Positions 46,500 to 54,794 of a stretch of 64,000 nucleotides of DNA are shown here, in pieces. The stretch covers positions 1-64,000 of the forward strand of contig JAAEPW010000839.1 in assembly GCA_024232355.1 (NCBI GenBank), written 5' to 3'. Within the stretch, counting starts at the first letter, position 1; each line of letters starts with the position of its first letter. The notes beneath the pieces are model-generated. The model did no database searches and was not told the origin of the DNA. It was given only the letters and a program-made list of their open reading frames with translations. The stretch comes from Chloroflexota bacterium (GTDB lineage: Bacteria > Chloroflexota > Anaerolineae > B4-G1). The position numbers and the translations under genes are program-made.

Positions 46500-47852
46500 A
46501 TGTCTGAAGAACTCCAAGCCCCCCAAACAGACGAAGAACCGCGACATTGTCCTGCCTGTGGCTCGCGCGTAGCAGCCTTGGCAACAACATGCCTGATGTG
46601 CGGCATCTCACTTGACCATGAGGAGCTGCCAGAGCCAGAAGAAGAGGAAATACAAACCGAGCGCAAACTACCCGGATGGGCCAGGGCCTTGATCGTCGTC
46701 GTGCTAGCGACACTGATTCTTGCGGCAGGTAGTTTTGGATTCTACAAATTGATGACTGCGGAACCCGAGAAAGCTGAAACTCCAACCCCTACCCGCATCA
46801 CTACCATTTCTACACGCCCCCCCACTGCCACGCCGACTTTGGCATCTACACAAACCCCTACGTCGATTCCCATCCCTACTCCTATTCCGCCGCTCGTTCA
46901 CCAGGTGCAAGAAGGGGAAACACTTATTGACATTGCCATCTTGTACGGCGTCACTGTTGAACACATTCAAAATCTCAATCCCGAGATGGATCCAAACCTG
47001 CTCCAAGTGGGGCAAATCATCCTTATTCCCGCCGCAACGCCCACACCAGGGCCTACCATCACCGTTGATCCCAACATTCCTACGCCAACGCCGCCCGAGA
47101 TTATTGTTCACATCGTCTTGCCTGGGGAGGTGCTTGGCACCATCGCCGAGCGTTACGCAGAAGAATACCCAGGAATGGGAATTTCAGTCCAGTCTATCCG
47201 AAACGCCAACGACCTGCCCGCGGACGATGATACCATTCGCGTTAACCAGCATCTCGTCATCCCACTGGGGACGCCATCGCCCAGAGCAGCACCAACCAAG
47301 AATCCCAACGCCACCCCCACCTTGGCCGCCCCCCACCCTGCACCGCCACTTCTCAGCCCACCCAACGGTGCAATCATCGTGGGGAACACTGAACCGGTCC
47401 TTTTGCAATGGGCTTCTACAAGTCTGCTGCGCAATGAGGAGTGGTATGAATTAACCATATCCCAGCCCGCAGGGGGTACAATTTCAGCCACGACCCACAC
47501 CCGCGCTACCGCCTGGCGTGTACCTATCGATCTGATGCCAGACACCGATTCTGACATAGATCTGTTCCAATGGCATATTCAGGTTGTGCAAGCGACCCGC
47601 GACCAAAACGACGAGTTGGTTTACGAGCCAGCCGGTGCTCTCAGCCAGGTGCGGACCTTTGCGTGGTTGTCGGTTACGCCTACACCTTCCGCCACTCCAA
47701 CATCCACACCCACGTCTACCCCCACGCCTACGTCCACCCCCACACCTACATTCACACCCACGTCTACCCCTACAGCTACCCTTACATCCACCCTCACATC
47801 CGTTCCTACCTTTACGTTTACGCCTAGCCCCAGTCCTACCACCGCTCCCTGA
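46500..47852 (+). CDS. Membrane-anchored zinc-ribbon/LysM protein with Thr-Pro stalk
   Basis: This is 450 residues from ATG 46500. The frame is open further upstream, but that part overlaps the aarF-like gene and the predicted promoter. The N-terminus has a zinc ribbon (CPACGSRV...CLMCG) and an acidic stretch. One membrane helix follows (ARALIVVVLATLILAAGSFGFY), and then a T/P-rich linker. Two LysM domains come next (VHQVQEGETLIDIAILYGV...VGQIILIP and VHIVLPGEVLGTIAERYAEE...VNQHLVIP). A beta-sandwich-like module (VLLQWASTSLLRNEEWYELTI) precedes about 55 residues of TPTSTPTS repeats. Orientation should place the zinc ribbon in the cytoplasm and LysM outside, where it may bind glycan. A GTG at 46491 is an alternative start. 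Confidence 0.85.
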   Translation: MSEELQAPQTDEEPRHCPACGSRVAALATTCLMCGISLDHEELPEPEEEEIQTERKLPGWARALIVVVLATLILAAGSFGFYKLMTAEPEKAETPTPTRITTISTRPPTATPTLASTQTPTSIPIPTPIPPLVHQVQEGETLIDIAILYGVTVEHIQNLNPEMDPNLLQVGQIILIPAATPTPGPTITVDPNIPTPTPPEIIVHIVLPGEVLGTIAERYAEEYPGMGISVQSIRNANDLPADDDTIRVNQHLVIPLGTPSPRAAPTKNPNATPTLAAPHPAPPLLSPPNGAIIVGNTEPVLLQWASTSLLRNEEWYELTISQPAGGTISATTHTRATAWRVPIDLMPDTDSDIDLFQWHIQVVQATRDQNDELVYEPAGALSQVRTFAWLSVTPTPSATPTSTPTSTPTPTSTPTPTFTPTSTPTATLTSTLTSVPTFTFTPSPSPTTAP

Positions 47853-47883
47853 TCACGACCAGATCACTATAATCAGAAAAAAA

Positions 47884-47911
47884 ATAGCGCCGCTCCTTCG
47901 AGCGGCGCTAT
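47884..47911 (-). terminator. Intrinsic terminator of the nfnAB-like operon
   Basis: The 12-bp stem ATAGCGCCGCTC / GAGCGGCGCTAT has a 4-nt loop. On the minus strand it is followed by an uninterrupted T run of about eight bases. It lies between convergent genes. Confidence 0.9.
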
Positions 47912-47939
47912 GACATTCACCAGCAAAATCAGACGTCTT

Positions 47940-49391
47940 CTACCAAGGAGTGGTTTCCCCTTGCAAGAAAGCATTGATGTCAGCAGCAGATTTTTTGCCT
48001 GCCCCCATCGCACTAACAACCGTCGCCGCGCCGGTAACCACATCCCCACCGGCCCACACGCGCGCCATTGTCGTTCGTCCTGTCTCTTGATCGGCAATCA
48101 CCGTCCCCCACTTGCTCCGCTCCAACTTTTCGGCATCTACAAAAACCAGTGGGTTGGGGCTGGTGCCCAGGGCAAAGATGACTGTGTCCACCGGTAACTC
48201 GAACTCGGAACCTTCAATGGGCACCGGTCGCCGCCGGCCAGAATCATCCGGCTCGCCCAGTTCCATCCGAATGCACCGCATCCCGACAACGCCACCCTTG
48301 TCGTCACCCACAATCTCTATTGGGTTGGTGAGAAAGTCGAAAATAATGCCCTCTTCCTCAGCGTGGTGAACTTCTTCAGCTCGCGCAGGAACCTCTTGGC
48401 GAGAGCGGCGATAAACAATGTGGACCTCGCCAAGCTCGCCGCCATTCTCTTTGGCCTCAAGCCGCTGCAAACGCAGGCTGCAACGAGCAGCGTCCATTGC
48501 CACATTTCCCGCACCAATCACGGCCACGTTCTTGCCGATCTTGGCCGGTGTGTCGTACTCTGGGAAAAGGTAGCCTTTCATCAAGTTGACACGGGTAAGG
48601 AACTCGTTGGCCGACATCACACCGTTATAGTTGATGCCGGGGATGCGCAAGAAAGAGGGCAACCCCGCGCCGGTTCCCATAAAGATAGCGTCATACTCTT
48701 CCAGCAACTCGGGCAGAGTAAAGATACGGCCAATCACGTGATCCGGCTTGATCTTGATCCCCAAACACTCGGCCGCATAATCGATCTCGGCACGAACCAC
48801 GCCCTTGGGCAGACGAAACTCGGGGATGCCGTAAACCAGCACACCACCAGGGTCATGCAGCGACTCGAAAATGATTACCTCGTGCCCCTCTCGTCCCACG
48901 TCCACCGCGCAGGTCACGCCCGCCGGGCCAGAGCCAACAACGGCAACTTTTTTACCCGTTTCTTCGCGGCAATCCAGGGGGCAAGTGCGCTGCTCCAATT
49001 CCCAATCTCCCACGAACCGCTCCAGCCGCCCGATGGCAACCGACTCACCATTCTTGGCCAAGACACAGGTCATTTCGCACTGCGATTCCTGGGGGCAGAC
49101 ACGTCCGCAGATTGCGGGCAAACTGTTCTTTTGCTTCATCACCTCGACGGCCTCGTTCATATTCCCCTCGCGCAGTGCGAGAATGAACTCGGGGATGAGC
49201 ACCTCGACCGGGCAACCCTCGACACAGTGAGGCTTGGCACACTGCAAGCACCGCTCAGCCTCTTGCTGGGCCATCTCCATCGTGTAACCGAGTGCGACCT
49301 CTTCATAGTTCTCCCCTCGTTCCACCGAGTCTTGCACCGGCATCCCATGGCGAGAAATTTTCATCCGTTCTCGTTGCGTCAGTTCAGCCAT
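47940..49391 (-). CDS. NfnB / GltD-like FAD-NAD(P) oxidoreductase subunit
   Basis: This 483-residue flavoprotein of the glutamate synthase small-subunit family has an N-terminal pair of Cys clusters for 4Fe-4S centres (CLQCAKPHCVEGCP; CGRVCPQESQCEMTC). A FAD-binding Rossmann motif is VAVVGSGPAGVTCA, and a second NAD(P)-binding motif is VAVIGAGNVAMDAAR. The C-terminal FAD site is RVWAGGDVVTGAATVVSAMGAGK. It overlaps the upstream partner by one base (TAATG) with GGAGG before it, so the two are translationally coupled. That pairing is characteristic of the electron-bifurcating NADH-dependent ferredoxin:NADP oxidoreductase NfnAB. A homotetrameric NADPH glutamate synthase role is the alternative; annotation pipelines often use gltA for this type. 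Confidence 0.88.
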   Translation of the reverse strand: MAELTQRERMKISRHGMPVQDSVERGENYEEVALGYTMEMAQQEAERCLQCAKPHCVEGCPVEVLIPEFILALREGNMNEAVEVMKQKNSLPAICGRVCPQESQCEMTCVLAKNGESVAIGRLERFVGDWELEQRTCPLDCREETGKKVAVVGSGPAGVTCAVDVGREGHEVIIFESLHDPGGVLVYGIPEFRLPKGVVRAEIDYAAECLGIKIKPDHVIGRIFTLPELLEEYDAIFMGTGAGLPSFLRIPGINYNGVMSANEFLTRVNLMKGYLFPEYDTPAKIGKNVAVIGAGNVAMDAARCSLRLQRLEAKENGGELGEVHIVYRRSRQEVPARAEEVHHAEEEGIIFDFLTNPIEIVGDDKGGVVGMRCIRMELGEPDDSGRRRPVPIEGSEFELPVDTVIFALGTSPNPLVFVDAEKLERSKWGTVIADQETGRTTMARVWAGGDVVTGAATVVSAMGAGKKSAADINAFLQGETTPW

Positions 49392-50254
49392 TAGTTACCT
49401 CCCTCTGCCAGTGCCTTGTCCAAATTGCACTCGTGCTCCCAATGTTCTACCGCCACCCGTTCCTCTCCCTGGTAGAACTGCTGACGGGACAACAGATTAT
49501 TCCAGTCCACTTTGTGTCCATCGAACTCGGGGCCATCCACACAGACGAACTCGGCTCCCTCTTCCAGTAATACTCGACACCCACCACACATCCCTGTACC
49601 GTCAATCATGATCGTGTTCAAACTGACAGTCGTCGACACCTGGTACGGCTTGGTGGTCAGCGCTACAAACTTCATCATGATCGCCGGGCCAATCGCCCAC
49701 ACATGCGCAATCTCTCCGGGCTTTCCTTCCATCAGCTCTTTCAACGGCTCGGTCACCAATGCTTTGCGGCCATAAGACCCATCATCGGTGCAAACAACGA
49801 GTTCATCAGACGCTGCTCGCATCTTTTCCTCCCAAAAGAGCAAATCTTTGTTGCGCGCGCCAATGATCGAGATGACGGTGTTGCCCGCCTCTTTGAGAGC
49901 CCGCGCAATGGGATAAATAGGCGCGATCCCCACACCACCACCAACGCAGACCACCGTCCCAAAGTTCTCGATCTCTGTCGGGTGCCCCAAAGGCCCAGTA
50001 AAGGTAATGAATGAATCCCCAACCTCCATGGTACCCATATGCATCGTGGATTTTCCCACTTCTTGGAAAATGATCGTAATCGTCCCGGCATCCCGATCAT
50101 AATCGGCAACAGTAAGCGGTATACGTTCTCCACGCTCATCTATACGTACAATAACAAACTGACCCGCCTGCGTCTTGCGTGCCACATCCGGCGCAGCGAC
50201 GACCATCAGCTTGTTCACATCACTGAGTGTTTCTTTATGCAAAATTTCGTACAT
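49391..50254 (-). CDS. NfnA / sulfide or dihydroorotate dehydrogenase-like FAD/NAD-binding subunit
   Basis: This is 287 residues from ATG 50252-50254, which has AAGGAGG six bases upstream; a further 10 codons open to an upstream TTG have no such site. The protein is of the ferredoxin-reductase type. It has a FAD-binding barrel (GQFVIVRIDERGERIPLTVAD), a NAD-binding segment (VCVGGGVGIAPIYPIARAL) and a C-terminal 2Fe-2S site (GTGMCGGCRV...FVCVDGPEFDGHKVDW). This layout equals NfnA, the small subunit of the ferredoxin:NADP transhydrogenase, and is close to PyrK. Together with the downstream gene it probably balances NADH, NADPH and reduced ferredoxin in an anaerobic or microaerobic metabolism. 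Confidence 0.88.
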   Translation of the reverse strand: MYEILHKETLSDVNKLMVVAAPDVARKTQAGQFVIVRIDERGERIPLTVADYDRDAGTITIIFQEVGKSTMHMGTMEVGDSFITFTGPLGHPTEIENFGTVVCVGGGVGIAPIYPIARALKEAGNTVISIIGARNKDLLFWEEKMRAASDELVVCTDDGSYGRKALVTEPLKELMEGKPGEIAHVWAIGPAIMMKFVALTTKPYQVSTTVSLNTIMIDGTGMCGGCRVLLEEGAEFVCVDGPEFDGHKVDWNNLLSRQQFYQGEERVAVEHWEHECNLDKALAEGGN

Positions 50255-50292
50255 AGACAACCTCCTTGAACAGGCATTTATCAACTGTCAAA

Positions 50293-50321
50293 AGGATACT
50301 CTATTGTCGACTGACAGTCAA
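50293..50321 (-). promoter_or_regulatory. Promoter of the nfnAB-like operon
   Basis: On the minus strand TTGACT (50316-50321), a 17-bp spacer and TATCCT (50293-50298). The predicted leader is about 32 nt. Confidence 0.6.
50309..50319. promoter_or_regulatory. Palindromic operator candidate in the nfn promoter
   Basis: GACTGACAGTC is an odd-centred perfect dyad overlapping the -35 and spacer of the nfnA promoter. It sits in the divergent region shared with the CoA-transferase/aminotransferase operon. Confidence 0.45.
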
Positions 50322-50429
50322 GTTGCGTTCATCGTGTCTGCTCGTGACATCCATCATTTGCCCCATCGCCTGCCTGGTGCTACAATAGGAACAGGTAAGG
50401 CTAACACAATATATGGCCCTATAGCCTAC

Positions 50430-51284
50430 ATGACAACAAAATATACAATTGACGAACTAATATCCATTTGCATCGCCCGCCAGGTGTCCAACGGCGACAT
50501 TCTCGTACAGGGAATTGCAACGCCGCTGGTTATGGCGGGGTACTTGTTGGCCAAACACACCCACGCACCACGCGCATCTTTTGCCTCAGCTATCGGCAAC
50601 ACCCTGGTAAACGAACCCGGCACCGTTGGTCTGACCCATGTTGAGGACCTCTGGCTTGATCGAGCACTAATTACGTTTGGCTTTACCCAAATCGCCTGTG
50701 AATTCTTGCCCCATTTTCAACCCAAGGAATTTTTCCGTCCGGCCCAAGTGGACGCAGCCGGCAACTTTAACAACGTCGTCATTGGCACAGACTATGACCA
50801 TCCTCGTATGCGATTACCCGGCTGCGGCGGCATTGCCGATGTGACAACCTACTATGACGAAACCTATCTCTATGTCCCCCGGCACAGCCGGGCCACCTTT
50901 GTCGAGCAAATAGATTTTGTCAGTGGCCTGGGACACAGTCCGGCCCGTCATCGTGGTGCGGGGCCGCGCTATCTCGTCAGCAACCTGGGGCAATTTGATT
51001 TTGACCGCGGACGGATGCGGTTAATTGCCCACCACCCCGGCGTGACGGTAGACAAAATCCGCACCAAAACTGGCTTTCCTCTCGAAATTTCCCCTGACCT
51101 ACACGAGACCAAAGCACCAACCACCGAGCAGGTGCAACTATTGCGCAAAGAGATCGACCCTTTGGGCATTCGTCGCTTGGAAACCCTCAGCGGCGCAGCG
51201 CGCAAGCGCACCCTGCGGGAAATATTAGCAAACGAAAAACTGTTTACATCACAGGGCTTTGCCCAAACCAGAATACCTAATTAG
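50430..51284 (+). CDS. CoA-transferase beta-type subunit (GctB/IpdB-like)
   Basis: This is 284 residues from ATG 50430. The frame extends upstream to 50175, but that part runs into the divergent nfnA gene and its promoter. The sequence fits the beta subunit of family I CoA-transferases (glutaconate or steroid-ring type): IDELISICIARQVSNGDILVQGIATPLVMAGYLLAKHTHAP, then DYDHPRMRLPGCGGIADV and VSNLGQFDFDRGRMRLIAHHPGVTVDKIRTKTGFP. No alpha subunit lies beside it, which is unusual since these enzymes are normally A2B2. I cannot identify the catalytic Glu with confidence; IpdB-type members lack it. The aminotransferase gene follows after 13 bp, suggesting joint action in amino-acid or keto-acid breakdown. 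No clear ribosome site is seen. Confidence 0.75.
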   Translation: MTTKYTIDELISICIARQVSNGDILVQGIATPLVMAGYLLAKHTHAPRASFASAIGNTLVNEPGTVGLTHVEDLWLDRALITFGFTQIACEFLPHFQPKEFFRPAQVDAAGNFNNVVIGTDYDHPRMRLPGCGGIADVTTYYDETYLYVPRHSRATFVEQIDFVSGLGHSPARHRGAGPRYLVSNLGQFDFDRGRMRLIAHHPGVTVDKIRTKTGFPLEISPDLHETKAPTTEQVQLLRKEIDPLGIRRLETLSGAARKRTLREILANEKLFTSQGFAQTRIPN

Positions 51285-51297
51285 GAGGTTACACACT

Positions 51298-52542
51298 ATG
51301 GATTTAAATCTTGACTTGGACCGTAAGATACCAGCATTAGATTGGTCTTCGCATCTGGCCGAACGTACCGAAAGCATGAAAAGTTCGGCTATCCGTGAAC
51401 TACTCAAACTGACCAACCAACCAGACTTGATCTCTCTTGCCGGAGGGCTGCCAGCCCCGGAATTCTTTCCCCTGCGCGAGATCGAAGAGGCTTGCCGCCA
51501 CATCATCCGCACAGAGGGTGGAAAAGCGCTACAATATGGCACCACCGAGGGCTACAAGGCGCTCAGGGAATACCTGGCTGCCTCAATGCACAAATATGGT
51601 GTCCCAGCCATTCCTGACAACGTCTTGCTGACTAGTGGTTCCCAGCAGGCCCTGGATTTGATCGGCAAAGTCTTTATCAGCCCCGGTGACTATGTGATTA
51701 CGGGTAGTCCCACGTATCTAGGAGCCATCCAGGCGTGGAACGCATATCAAGCCCGCTATCAAACAGTCGGCCTCGATAATGACGGGATGATAGTAGACGA
51801 GATTGAAAGCGCCTATGAAAAAGTTATGGCCGAAACCGGCAAGCCGCCCAAGTTCATCTATGTCCTCCCGAACTTTCACAATCCAGCTGGCACTACCCTA
51901 CCTCTGAAACGACGTCAGCGATTGGCCAAAATTTCCCGGAAACTGAACCTACCCGTCGTCGAGGACGATCCCTACGGACAGTTGCGTTACGAGGCCGAAG
52001 ACATTCTTCCCATCGAGACCATCATCCCTGAACGAACCATATACTTGGGTACCTTTTCCAAAGTTCTGACGCCAGGACTGCGGCTAGGATGGATTGTGTG
52101 CCCAGAAACATTGATGGTGCGCTTTGTACAGGCCAAACAAGGCTGCGATTTGCACACTGGCACATTTGCCCAGTACGTCGCCAGCGACATCTGTCAACGG
52201 GGTCTGATCAAGCCCCACGTCAAACGACTGCGCGAGATCTACAAAGAACGCCGCGACACAATGCTCGATGCATTGGTCGAGTTCTGGCCTGAGGGTTGCA
52301 GCTGGACCCGCCCCCAGGGTGGTTTGTTCCTCTGGGCAAAAGTTCCAGAATCCATAGACACCCAAGAGTTCTTTGCCGATGCAGTAAAGCAAAAAGTCGC
52401 TTACGTGCCCGGTGTCCACTTTTATCCAAACCAGGATGGAGGGCACAACGCGATGCGGCTCAACTTTTCTTACGCGCCACCAGATGCCATCGTTGAAGGT
52501 ATCCGCAGACTAGGAGTGGCACTACGGAGAAGGTTAGGCTAG
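51298..52542 (+). CDS. PLP-dependent aminotransferase (class I/II, 2-aminoadipate/LysN-like)
   Basis: This is 414 residues from ATG 51298, which has GGAGG nine bases upstream; the frame is open 13 codons further but without a site. It is a fold-type I aminotransferase. Visible motifs are SLAGGLPAPEFFP, the PLP phosphate and ring contacts LTSGSQQALDLIGKVF, NFHNPAGTTLP, the PLP Asp in VVEDDPYG, catalytic Lys255 in TFSKVLTPGLRLGW, and the substrate-carboxylate Arg in MRLNFSYAPPD. Closest families are LysN-type 2-aminoadipate transaminases and MocR-like proteins without the DNA-binding domain. It follows the CoA-transferase subunit by 13 bp, so the two are co-transcribed. Its stop codon TAG lies in the CTAG that borders a MITE-like element. 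Confidence 0.9.
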   Translation: MDLNLDLDRKIPALDWSSHLAERTESMKSSAIRELLKLTNQPDLISLAGGLPAPEFFPLREIEEACRHIIRTEGGKALQYGTTEGYKALREYLAASMHKYGVPAIPDNVLLTSGSQQALDLIGKVFISPGDYVITGSPTYLGAIQAWNAYQARYQTVGLDNDGMIVDEIESAYEKVMAETGKPPKFIYVLPNFHNPAGTTLPLKRRQRLAKISRKLNLPVVEDDPYGQLRYEAEDILPIETIIPERTIYLGTFSKVLTPGLRLGWIVCPETLMVRFVQAKQGCDLHTGTFAQYVASDICQRGLIKPHVKRLREIYKERRDTMLDALVEFWPEGCSWTRPQGGLFLWAKVPESIDTQEFFADAVKQKVAYVPGVHFYPNQDGGHNAMRLNFSYAPPDAIVEGIRRLGVALRRRLG

Positions 52543-52690
52543 TGTTTCGCGGCGTAAATAAACCTACAGTTCAGAATTGCCAACTATCAACGCAAAGCGC
52601 CGATTATGCCTAATCTGCCGCGAAACACTTTAGCAGTTGGGCGTTGAAACTTTGTATTACTGTGGGGATATTTACGCCCAACTGCACTAG
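52539..52690 (+). repeat. MITE-like element, copy B, abutting the aminotransferase stop codon
   Basis: This 152-bp region has CTAG at both ends; the element proper is GTG...CAC between duplicated TA. It is the inverted counterpart of 15891-16059. It forms two hairpins (GTGTTTCGCGGC / GCCGCGAAACAC and CAGTTGGGCG / CGCCCAACTG). The TAG stop of the aminotransferase is contained in the left CTAG. Confidence 0.85.
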
Positions 52691-52803
52691 TAATACAAAA
52701 ACTCACTGGATGCTCTCCCACTGTAACCCAGGCGGGAGAGCATTCTTTGTAATACTCCATATCATGGTCCCCCATAGACATCACAGATTCCAGGAGGAAA
52801 CCA

Positions 52804-54786
52804 ATGTTCAAATCATTGTGGCGCACACTTGAAGACGAATGCTCAGGCACAGCGGCCTACCAAGCCATCGCCGACATTAGCCGCTACCACCGCATTCAGG
52901 CCAGCCCCGGCTACCGACAAGCAGCCGAGTACGTCTACAGACGGCTGACTGAGGCAAATGTCCAGGTCAAGATACTCGACTATCCGGCAAACACAGACAC
53001 GACCTTTTGGGGAGCACGGAGCTTTCAGGAATGGAACGCACGCACTGCCACGTTGCATCTAATCGAACCGCAAGACCAGGCGCGCAAACTGGCCGACTAT
53101 CGCGAGGTTCCGATCTCGCTCATCCAACGCAGCGTAGCTTTTGATGGCGAGGCAAAAGTTGTCGCGGTCGAACGAGGCGATACAGCAGAGGAATACGAGG
53201 GCCTGGACGTGGCGGGCAAGATCGTACTAGCACGGGGCAGAGCACAGAGAGTGTACGACCTAGCCGTGCGGCGGCGCGGCGCGCTGGGCATCATCTTTGA
53301 CGGGATGGCTGAGGTCAATCCAGGACGCCCGGCCTGGGCACTGCCCGACGCCATCCAATACACCTCTTTCTGGTGGTCCGGCGACGAACCCAAGTGTTTT
53401 GGCTTTGCGTTGAGTCCGCGAGAAGGAGAACGACTGCGCCGACTAATTCAAAAGCGTCAAAAAGACGGAGCAGGGCCAGTGCGTGTGCGAGCTCATGTGG
53501 ATGCCCATCTTTATGACGGCACACTGCAGGTCGTCAGTGCGGTCATCCCAGGAGAGATCGACGAGGAAATTGTACTAGTCGGGCATCTGTGCCACCCGCA
53601 GCCTTCGTGCAACGACAACGCATCAGGCGCAGCAGCGGTGCTAGAAGTAGCGCGGGCACTGCAAACGCTCATCGATGCTGAAAAACTAGCCCGTCCTCGC
53701 CGCACGATTCGTTTCCTATGGGTCCCAGAGATGACGGGTACCTATGCTTTTCTAGCTGCCAATGAATCACGCATTCCGCACATGGTTGCTGGCCTCAACC
53801 TAGACATGGTGGGGCAAGATCAAGTAAAATGTGGCAGTTCCTTCCTGCTGGAATATCCGCCCGAATCGCTACCCAGTTTCGCTCCTGTTTTGTTGACCCG
53901 GCTGCGCGAGATGCTCCTTTCCGAGGTCAAAACATATACCAAATTGGGCGGTTACCCCACATTCCGTCACGCAGTTACCCCATTTAGTGGGGGTTCCGAT
54001 CATTACATTTTTTCCGATCCCAGCGTAGGCGTGCCCATGCCGATGATCATTCAGTGGCCCGACAAATTCTACCATACCACAGCCGACACCCTCGACAAAG
54101 TGGATCCGGCAATGCTGGGCAAAACCTGCGTCTTGACAGCCGCCTATGCCTACTGGCTGGCACAAGCTGGTGAGCCTGAGAGCCGCTGGTTAGCCTCAGA
54201 AATGTCAGCCCGCTTCAGACAGCAAATTATCAGAGCGGTACAAAAAGTAGTGACCGACGTGAGCGCAGAAACCAATGATAAAGACTGTCCCACCCAAGAG
54301 AGCCTGTGCAACCAGCTAGAGTATCAAACAGAACGACACCAACAAGCGCTTGCGAGTCTGACACGACTGGCTTCCATAGACACAAGCTCCTGGCAAGCTA
54401 ATGACGCCACCTTTGCCGAAACCGAACTCAACCGAGTCGTCGATACGCTTCCCCACAAACCAGATGCTTCAGAGGTAGACGAAAAAGCCGCCCGGCTGGT
54501 GCCCCAGCGGCTATTCCGTGGACCTCTAGGAGTTACGAACCATGTGAGCCGTATGGCCGAGACCAAGCGGGAAGAGTGGTGGAAACTCAACCAACGCATC
54601 CAAAAGGAAGCATCGTGGACAATACCAGAGCTGGCGATGTATTGGGCCGACGGCCAACGCACGGTGGCAGAAATTAGCCAGCAGGTTGCACTGGAGACGG
54701 GCCTAAACGTCACAGATTTGCTGGTCGAGTACTTTTGCTTTGCGGAGCAAATCGGGTTGTTAGAACTGGAGGATAATCAAGCCTGA
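52804..54786 (+). CDS. M28-type zinc aminopeptidase with inserted PA-like domain and C-terminal helical domain
   Basis: This 660-residue protein has AGGAGG before the ATG and no signal peptide. The metal ligands of an M28 co-catalytic zinc peptidase can be read in order: His in LVGHLCHP, Asp in CNDNASGAAA, Glu in VPEMTGTYAF, Asp in LNLDMVG and His in FYHTTADT. Residues about 100-210 (DYREVPISLIQRS...AGKIVLARGRAQRVYDLAVRRRGALGIIFD) form a protease-associated insertion, an arrangement found in DUF4910/M28 proteins. The last about 180 residues are mainly helical and end in a winged-helix-like piece (TIPELAMYWADGQRTVAEISQQVALETG) resembling PqqD or homeodomain-like folds. It probably trims peptides in the cytoplasm; substrate unknown. 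Confidence 0.85.
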   Translation: MFKSLWRTLEDECSGTAAYQAIADISRYHRIQASPGYRQAAEYVYRRLTEANVQVKILDYPANTDTTFWGARSFQEWNARTATLHLIEPQDQARKLADYREVPISLIQRSVAFDGEAKVVAVERGDTAEEYEGLDVAGKIVLARGRAQRVYDLAVRRRGALGIIFDGMAEVNPGRPAWALPDAIQYTSFWWSGDEPKCFGFALSPREGERLRRLIQKRQKDGAGPVRVRAHVDAHLYDGTLQVVSAVIPGEIDEEIVLVGHLCHPQPSCNDNASGAAAVLEVARALQTLIDAEKLARPRRTIRFLWVPEMTGTYAFLAANESRIPHMVAGLNLDMVGQDQVKCGSSFLLEYPPESLPSFAPVLLTRLREMLLSEVKTYTKLGGYPTFRHAVTPFSGGSDHYIFSDPSVGVPMPMIIQWPDKFYHTTADTLDKVDPAMLGKTCVLTAAYAYWLAQAGEPESRWLASEMSARFRQQIIRAVQKVVTDVSAETNDKDCPTQESLCNQLEYQTERHQQALASLTRLASIDTSSWQANDATFAETELNRVVDTLPHKPDASEVDEKAARLVPQRLFRGPLGVTNHVSRMAETKREEWWKLNQRIQKEASWTIPELAMYWADGQRTVAEISQQVALETGLNVTDLLVEYFCFAEQIGLLELEDNQA

Positions 54787-54794
54787 TTCTGCAT

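Noticed and set aside
48363..49394. 343-codon plus-strand open frame opposite the NfnB/GltD-like gene
   Set aside because: The minus strand encodes intact Fe-S and FAD/NAD motifs throughout; the plus frame is a shadow.
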